Of a stretch of DNA of 64,000 nucleotides, positions 59,578-64,000 are shown piece by piece. Source of the DNA: Scytonema sp. UIC 10036. GTDB lineage: Bacteria > Cyanobacteriota > Cyanobacteriia > Cyanobacteriales > Nostocaceae. The notes below the pieces were generated by a model. That model worked only from the letters and a program-made list of their open reading frames with translations, was not told the origin of the DNA and made no database searches. Numbering within the stretch: position 1 is the first letter of the stretch; each line of letters starts with the position of its first letter. The DNA is taken from positions 1 to 64,000 of the forward strand of contig NZ_WJFC01000039.1 of the NCBI RefSeq assembly GCF_009725235.1. The letters run 5' to 3'. Both the position numbers and the translations under genes were made by a program.

Positions 59578-60546
59578 ATGGTAAAAATTGGCACTCAGGC
59601 TTCCCACGAACAATTTAAACCCAGCGAACTGCTTAAGTACGTCCAAATGGCAGAACAAGCTGGCTTTACTCATGTCCTATCTTCAGACCACTTCCATCCC
59701 TGGAGCGAACAACAAGGGCAAAGCGGTTTTGCCTGGTCTTGGCTGGGTGCTGCAATGCAAGCGACTCCCACACTTTCCTATCGAGTGGTTTGTGCTCCAG
59801 GGCAGAGGTATCACCCAGCGATCGTTGCTCAAGCTGTAGCGACTTTATCAGAAATGTTTCCCAATCGCTTTATATTAACGGTTGGTAGCGGTCAAGCACT
59901 CAACGAACAAATTACTGGAGACGTTTGGCCTACCAAGTCTCAACGAAACGCTCGTCTCAAAGAGTGTGTTGATGTTATGCGTGCTCTTTGGGCAGGAGAA
60001 ACAGTCACTCATCATGGTTTAGTTTGTGTCGAAGAGGCAAAACTATACACCCGTCCTGAAACACCACCCCCAGTGATTGGAGCTGCTATCACCTCTAAAA
60101 CCGCAGAGTGGTTTGGCAGTTGGGCTGATGGGCTGATTACTATTTCTCACCCAATTCCCAAACTGAAAGAAGTCGTTGAAGCTTTTCGTCGTGGTGGTGG
60201 TGAAGGCAAACCCATGATTTTGAAAGTGCAGCTTTCTTACGATCGCGATGAGGAAGCAGCACGGCACAAAGCACACCAGCAATGGCGCAACAATATTTTT
60301 GAGAATATTTTGATGACTGAATTGCGAACTCCAAAGCAATTTGATGCTGCCGGATCGTTTGTTCAACCCCATGAGTTAGATTCATTTGTCCGAATTTCTT
60401 CAGATCCACAACAGCATGTTGAGTGGCTTCAGGAGTACGTTGAACTCGGATTTGATGAACTTATCCTGCACAATGTCAATCGGGAACAGGAGCAGTTTAT
60501 TGAAGTTTTTGGGGAAAAAGTATTGCCAATACTGGCTCGTAATTAA
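59578..60546 (+). CDS. LLM-class flavin-dependent oxidoreductase (TIGR03885-like)
   Basis: 322 aa. Bacterial luciferase-like TIM barrel: KIGTQASHEQFKPSELLKYV, LSSDHFHPWSEQQGQSGFAW, LTVGSGQALNEQ and the C-terminal LGFDELILHNVNREQEQFIE. It resembles the TIGR03885 non-F420 subgroup, often encoded beside GH13 enzymes in cyanobacteria and actinobacteria. FMN or F420 use cannot be decided here. Reaction unknown; co-transcription with the GH13 gene suggests sugar metabolism (inference). Confidence 0.88.
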   Translation: MVKIGTQASHEQFKPSELLKYVQMAEQAGFTHVLSSDHFHPWSEQQGQSGFAWSWLGAAMQATPTLSYRVVCAPGQRYHPAIVAQAVATLSEMFPNRFILTVGSGQALNEQITGDVWPTKSQRNARLKECVDVMRALWAGETVTHHGLVCVEEAKLYTRPETPPPVIGAAITSKTAEWFGSWADGLITISHPIPKLKEVVEAFRRGGGEGKPMILKVQLSYDRDEEAARHKAHQQWRNNIFENILMTELRTPKQFDAAGSFVQPHELDSFVRISSDPQQHVEWLQEYVELGFDELILHNVNREQEQFIEVFGEKVLPILARN

Positions 60547-60614
60547 TTCCTAGTTGAAAAAATAATGAGAGGTCTTCCTCAATCCAAAATCTAAAATCTA
60601 AAATCCAAAATGGT

Positions 60615-61625
60615 TTAGTTTTCAGACCAAATGGGCAATTGATTCACTTTCTGCACGGTTAACTCTACGTAAGACGTTTTCTTTCCTTCCACAGGTGCTG
60701 TTCCAAAATACCCTTCTGGTCCATCATGAGCGTGAGGACCGCTACTGACGACGGTATAACGTCCTTGTTGCCGTGCCTGATTAAAGGGAGAAGCAACGGT
60801 TATCGGCCACCGTGATGCAAACAAAAAACGAGCTACATCCTCAACCCAATCTCGATCGCCTTGAAGGTGGTACACGTGGTCAACGGTTTCAAAGCCAGTG
60901 TTTCCATCAAAGCTACCCCCAACGGAGACAACGATTAACTTGGCATTCAACCAATTCTCTAGATAGGAGACGGCACCAAGAGACACTTGTGCTCCTCCAC
61001 TCGTACCAATGAGGATAAGTTTCAGGGGTGGCTGCGATCGCGAAATCGGATATGCGGCGTTCATGCGATCGACAACTGCTGTGGCAATTCCCTGGTTGTA
61101 AACAGAACCGTAACGTTCGTCTGCGGAAATGGCAAACCGCCAGAGATTGCGAATTTTAATTAAAACATCGGCATTTTTTAGCCAACCGTCTGCTTCATTC
61201 ACAGCACGCCAGAGAGGACTGAGAAACCTTTGTCCTCCCAAACTCTCGTTTGCAGCTGAATAAGGAAAAACGTTTCGAACTGTCACACAATTAGAATGAA
61301 GTTGCTCCAATCGATCTAAAAAGAATTCTTCACCTGGAGTTAACTGGTTTGCTGAAAAATCTCCCACTCCTGGCAAGAAGACAATGTAGCAGTTAATTTT
61401 TGCAGACCGAGTATCACCACTTGATGGATTAACATCTGGAGTTAATTTCTTTGTCTGGTCTGGATTTTTTAAACCCAAAATTTCCGCACCTTCTTGCAAC
61501 CACCAGATCAAAGTTCCTACAGGCGCTAAAGTTCCCCAAGCTAGAAGCAAAACTCCTGCCAAGATAAGTAGCTTTAAGGTGTCACCTTGTACCCTTAGCA
61601 ATATTTGCTGAATAAATCTAAGCAT
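60615..61625 (-). CDS. membrane-anchored alpha/beta-hydrolase-like protein (336 aa)
   Basis: N-terminal anchor (~17-45, LLILAGVLLLAWGTLAPVGT), then a soluble domain. LILIGTSGGAQVSLGAVSYL holds a GxSxG-like nucleophile elbow (GTSGG), and a late Asp/His pair (DRDW; SSGPHAHDG) could complete a triad. Cyanobacterial conserved hypothetical; catalytic activity is unproven and the GxSGG variant is unusual. It ends 68 bp after the convergent LLM gene. Confidence 0.65.
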   Translation of the reverse strand: MLRFIQQILLRVQGDTLKLLILAGVLLLAWGTLAPVGTLIWWLQEGAEILGLKNPDQTKKLTPDVNPSSGDTRSAKINCYIVFLPGVGDFSANQLTPGEEFFLDRLEQLHSNCVTVRNVFPYSAANESLGGQRFLSPLWRAVNEADGWLKNADVLIKIRNLWRFAISADERYGSVYNQGIATAVVDRMNAAYPISRSQPPLKLILIGTSGGAQVSLGAVSYLENWLNAKLIVVSVGGSFDGNTGFETVDHVYHLQGDRDWVEDVARFLFASRWPITVASPFNQARQQGRYTVVSSGPHAHDGPEGYFGTAPVEGKKTSYVELTVQKVNQLPIWSEN

Positions 61626-61626
61626 T

Positions 61627-61920
61627 TTATGGTTAGTGGTTGGTTGTTAGTAGGGGCGCAACGCCTTGCGCCCTTACAATTGTTAGTGGTTAGTGGTAAA
61701 ATACTTATATTATCAGCATTTTAATCACCTATTACCGCAAGTGCTGAGGAAATTGTAGGTTGGGTAAACCCGTGGGAAAATCCAACAAATGTCTGTAAAT
61801 GTTGGGTTTCGTTCCTCAACCCAACCTACGTGTTTTCGGATTTTTCCGCAAAACCCGACAAGTATTGAATATTAACTCTCAACAACTATCCACTAACAAC
61901 CAACCACTAACCAACCAAAA
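61627..61920. other. divergent intergenic region full of repeats
   Basis: Holds TTAGTGGTTGGTTGTTAGTA repeats, GTAGGGGCGCAACGCCTTGC (about 61650-61676), the GTAGGTTGGGT element (61755-61829) and CCACTAACAACCAACCACTA just before the next ATG. Repeats fill most of the divergent promoter space. Confidence 0.6.
61755..61829. repeat. GTAGGTTGGGT MITE-like element (75 bp)
   Basis: Compact 75-bp copy with perfect 11-bp terminal inverted repeats GTAGGTTGGGT (61755-61765) and ACCCAACCTAC (61819-61829), and the internal AATGTTGGGTTTCGTTCCTC core. The clearest member of the family in this window. Confidence 0.9.
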
Positions 61921-62493
61921 ATGAGAGCTCAAAACAAAAAATCAAATCAGGGGTTTTGGAAAACTCTTAAATATGCTCTCTTGTTAAATTCTAGCCTTTA
62001 TGAAAATGCTCATAACACTCCAAAAACTCGTCAGTTAGCTTTATCTATTGTGATTTTCTCTGCTCTTTCTCATGCTTTGGGCAGTAGTGTTATCTTGATA
62101 ATCAACCTTGTACCCTTAGCCCTCGCGCTCGCATTGCTTTTACTTGATTTACTCTCAATAATAGCAGGCTACTATTTTTGGGTTTTCACTATCTGGAAAA
62201 TTGGACAGTGGTTAAAGCCGATAGATCCAACTTTTGGTGACTTATTGAATCCCATCGGATTTGCTTATGCACCACAAGTCCTCAATTTTTTAACCTTGAT
62301 ACCTTTACTAGGACGACCAATTGAGTTGATATTAGCAGTATGGAGTTTGCTAGCAGTGATTATAGCTGTTCGTCAAGGATTAGATATTAGCACTAATCAA
62401 GCAGCTTTAATATGTTTGGTTGGTTGGCCTTTGATTCAAATTGCGATTGGCGTGTTGCAAGTTACAGAGCAACATATTATAAGATTTTTATGA
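61921..62493 (+). CDS. Yip1-like integral membrane protein
   Basis: 190 aa with about five hydrophobic helices (~38-55, 57-75, 78-96, 130-150, 165-185). It resembles the Yip1 family seen in bacteria ([20 protein letters not shown] cytosolic start; [20 protein letters not shown] loop; [20 protein letters not shown]). Function in bacteria is unknown. Its 3' end overlaps the convergent aspartoacylase gene by 6 bp. Confidence 0.72.
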   Translation: MRAQNKKSNQGFWKTLKYALLLNSSLYENAHNTPKTRQLALSIVIFSALSHALGSSVILIINLVPLALALALLLLDLLSIIAGYYFWVFTIWKIGQWLKPIDPTFGDLLNPIGFAYAPQVLNFLTLIPLLGRPIELILAVWSLLAVIIAVRQGLDISTNQAALICLVGWPLIQIAIGVLQVTEQHIIRFL

Positions 62494-63405
62494 TTCTGAA
62501 GGTAGCATCTCTATGCGATCGTCGCTTGAAAGTAAAATTTCTTGCCTTTTTGTTAAACTCATGGCAATTCCCTTTTCATAGTACGCAGCTTCATTGATAA
62601 ATATTGGATAAACAGTTGACTTTCCTACATAAGGAATCTCTTTACCATCAAAAGTAAGAAACATTGGATCGCCAGGATGAAGTGGTTGGTAATCTCTAAA
62701 CTGAAGCTGAGGATGAATCATTGCTTGAATCTCTCCCCGCTCATTTCTAGGATAATCTACATCACTGATAGTTAAATACACCGTGACTGCACTGGGAGAT
62801 TGTGGTGCTGTTCCTTGGTTGCTAGCATCTAAATAATTCAAGATACTATATACGAGTTCTTCGGTTTTTTGAAACCATTCTGCAATCAAGATACTTTGTG
62901 CAATTGGACCAACCTCAATAACAAAGCCTAATTCGCAAAGAGAACGGAGAAAACTACTTTCTCTATCGGAATTAGGACAGCAAACTTTTACCAATGGATT
63001 AATTGAACTTAAGTAAGCCCCTAACTTAAGTAAAAAAGGATGCTGGTTTTGCAAAATAATGCTGAGTCCCATGTTTGTAGTTGTCGAGTGTAAATCCATA
63101 ATGACATCTACTTGGGAGTTCCCTTTTGGTACTAAAATTTGTTGTATATTTTTTGCGCGAGTGTCTTCGTAACTAGATAAAGTTGTATCCTGTAAGTCTT
63201 TCTTGAAAAAACAACGATTTAAGTCTTTGTCAATATACCGCCTATTTTCTTCAAAAGCTCTGGGATTTCCCAGCAATGTGAAGGTTTCAAAGCTATGACA
63301 CTGAATTAAAGCAGGATCTTTTTCAAATTTTTTAATTAAATAGACTCCTGTAAATTCATTTCCATGGGTTCCGCCTACTATTGCAACCCGTTTAATTTTA
63401 GTCAT
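62488..63405 (-). CDS. aspartoacylase (AspA/AstE family)
   Basis: 305 aa from ATG 63405 ([20 protein letters not shown]); an upstream in-frame ATG adds 17 non-typical residues. Zinc carboxypeptidase-like deacylase with the HGNE zinc motif, [23 protein letters not shown] and the catalytic-region [10 protein letters not shown]. Aspartoacylases hydrolyse N-acetylaspartate or similar N-acyl amino acids; cyanobacterial members are annotated probable aspartoacylase. No operon partner. Confidence 0.92.
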   Translation of the reverse strand: MTKIKRVAIVGGTHGNEFTGVYLIKKFEKDPALIQCHSFETFTLLGNPRAFEENRRYIDKDLNRCFFKKDLQDTTLSSYEDTRAKNIQQILVPKGNSQVDVIMDLHSTTTNMGLSIILQNQHPFLLKLGAYLSSINPLVKVCCPNSDRESSFLRSLCELGFVIEVGPIAQSILIAEWFQKTEELVYSILNYLDASNQGTAPQSPSAVTVYLTISDVDYPRNERGEIQAMIHPQLQFRDYQPLHPGDPMFLTFDGKEIPYVGKSTVYPIFINEAAYYEKGIAMSLTKRQEILLSSDDRIEMLPSES

Positions 63406-63619
63406 ATTATCATCCCTTCCCGTCAAAAGATTACCTAAACACGTAGCACTGCCCATTGTCCGCTATTGTAGGGCATAGCCTAGGGTGTTGACTCTGAGGT
63501 GTCACCTCCCATTGACCTGCTGTATCCGCAGAAGTTTTCAATGGCTGTAATCCAATTTTTGCTAAAATAGGCTCGCCTAATAGGTTATAAATGAAAAAAC
63601 TCCGCTACTTAGAGAAAAA

Positions 63620-64000
63620 GTGAGCAAGGTTAGCCTGCGATCGCGATTACTGTTCTCCCACGTTATTGTTATGTTATCTGGGTTGAGTACCCTAGTGATG
63701 GTAGGCAAGTTCTTCTCACCCCACTTGTTTGGATTGCATTTAAAGTCTCTAGAGGGAAGGGGATTTGACCTAAGTGAAATTCGCCACGAATTAGTTGAGG
63801 AGTTTGAAACAGCTTGGAACAGAGGAGCTTGGTGCTCTATATTAATAGGCGCAACCGTAGCAGGTGGCTTAAGTTATTTAGTTGCCCGACGAATTGTACA
63901 ACCTCTCAATCAAATGGAGAAAATTACCCGGCAATTCGCACAGGGGGATTTAAAAGCACGAATACCTGAAAATGAGATTGCAGAGTTAAACCGTCTTGCC
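63620..64000 (+). CDS. sensor histidine kinase, N-terminal part (cut by window end)
   Basis: GTG start (VSKVSLRSRLLFSHVIVMLS) with two membrane helices (~10-30 and ~75-92) enclosing a ~45-residue extracytoplasmic loop, followed by a HAMP domain (RRIVQPLNQMEKITRQFAQG then DLKARIPENEIAELNRLA). The layout (short periplasmic loop, HAMP) is that of a transmembrane sensor kinase. The catalytic part lies beyond 64000, so the ligand and partner are unknown. Confidence 0.8.
   Translation, partial: MSKVSLRSRLLFSHVIVMLSGLSTLVMVGKFFSPHLFGLHLKSLEGRGFDLSEIRHELVEEFETAWNRGAWCSILIGATVAGGLSYLVARRIVQPLNQMEKITRQFAQGDLKARIPENEIAELNRLA

Overview
The window is chromosomal DNA of a filamentous, probably heterocyst-forming (Nostocales-type) cyanobacterium. 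The evidence is: acsF, an EbsA-type gene, an NdhP-like small gene, ldpA, ycf45 and a glucolipid synthase gene of the Sll1377 type; very frequent HIP1 octamers (GCGATCGC), often inside genes; and intergenic gaps full of short tandemly repeated heptamers and octamers. No rRNA, tRNA or CRISPR array was recognised.

Layout. 0.1-6 kb: PIN/TRAM membrane protein with a coupled zinc-ribbon protein, a frameshifted hemW, a DUF2996 protein, a TM2 protein and acsF with a strong terminator. 6-10.4 kb: a large TPS/haemagglutinin-type secreted protein and a TPR protein. 10.4-31.8 kb: mostly housekeeping (GST, YajQ, MAPEG, SLOG/DprA-like, phosphotransacetylase-like, EbsA, MgdA-type glycosyltransferase, Nif3, beta-CASP hydrolase, NdhP-like peptide, Ap4A phosphorylase-like, RecN, ABC1 kinase, Ycf45, LdpA). 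32.0-36.5 kb: three consecutive response-regulator genes (REC-histidine kinase, REC-GGDEF, REC-GGDEF-EAL). 36.9-42.3 kb: lepB, pyrC, tsaE, yvcK-like and ruvC.

42.3-55.7 kb is an accessory, conflict-type island. It contains a 1.9-kb unit bounded by 88-bp inverted repeats that carries a four-helix-bundle gene and an ISL3 transposase, and which truncates a formylglycine-generating-enzyme-like gene. Next come three genes sharing one N-terminal effector-associated-type domain (FGE-like, NACHT-HEAT, and a truncated STAND ATPase), remnants of nucleotidyltransferase genes, a DUF433/DUF5615 toxin-antitoxin-like pair, an AAA ATPase + Toprim-like operon, and an AlbA_2/HATPase protein. Among these lie fragments of the same genes, an IS5-type MITE and a decayed ORF. 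This is the best place to look for undescribed biology.

56-64 kb: a protein with an internal domain duplication, a small Cys-rich membrane protein, a GH13 amylase/trehalose-synthase-like enzyme paired with an LLM-class flavin oxidoreductase, a membrane-anchored alpha/beta-hydrolase-like protein, a Yip1-like protein, aspartoacylase, and the start of a sensor kinase that runs off the window.

A recurring theme is that the interspersed repeats are not confined to the gaps. In-frame repeat-derived stretches sit inside ldpA, inside the hybrid histidine kinase and near the C terminus of the haemagglutinin-like protein, and repeats also abut the damaged hemW end. All family names are assigned by eye from sequence motifs; no database search was possible.
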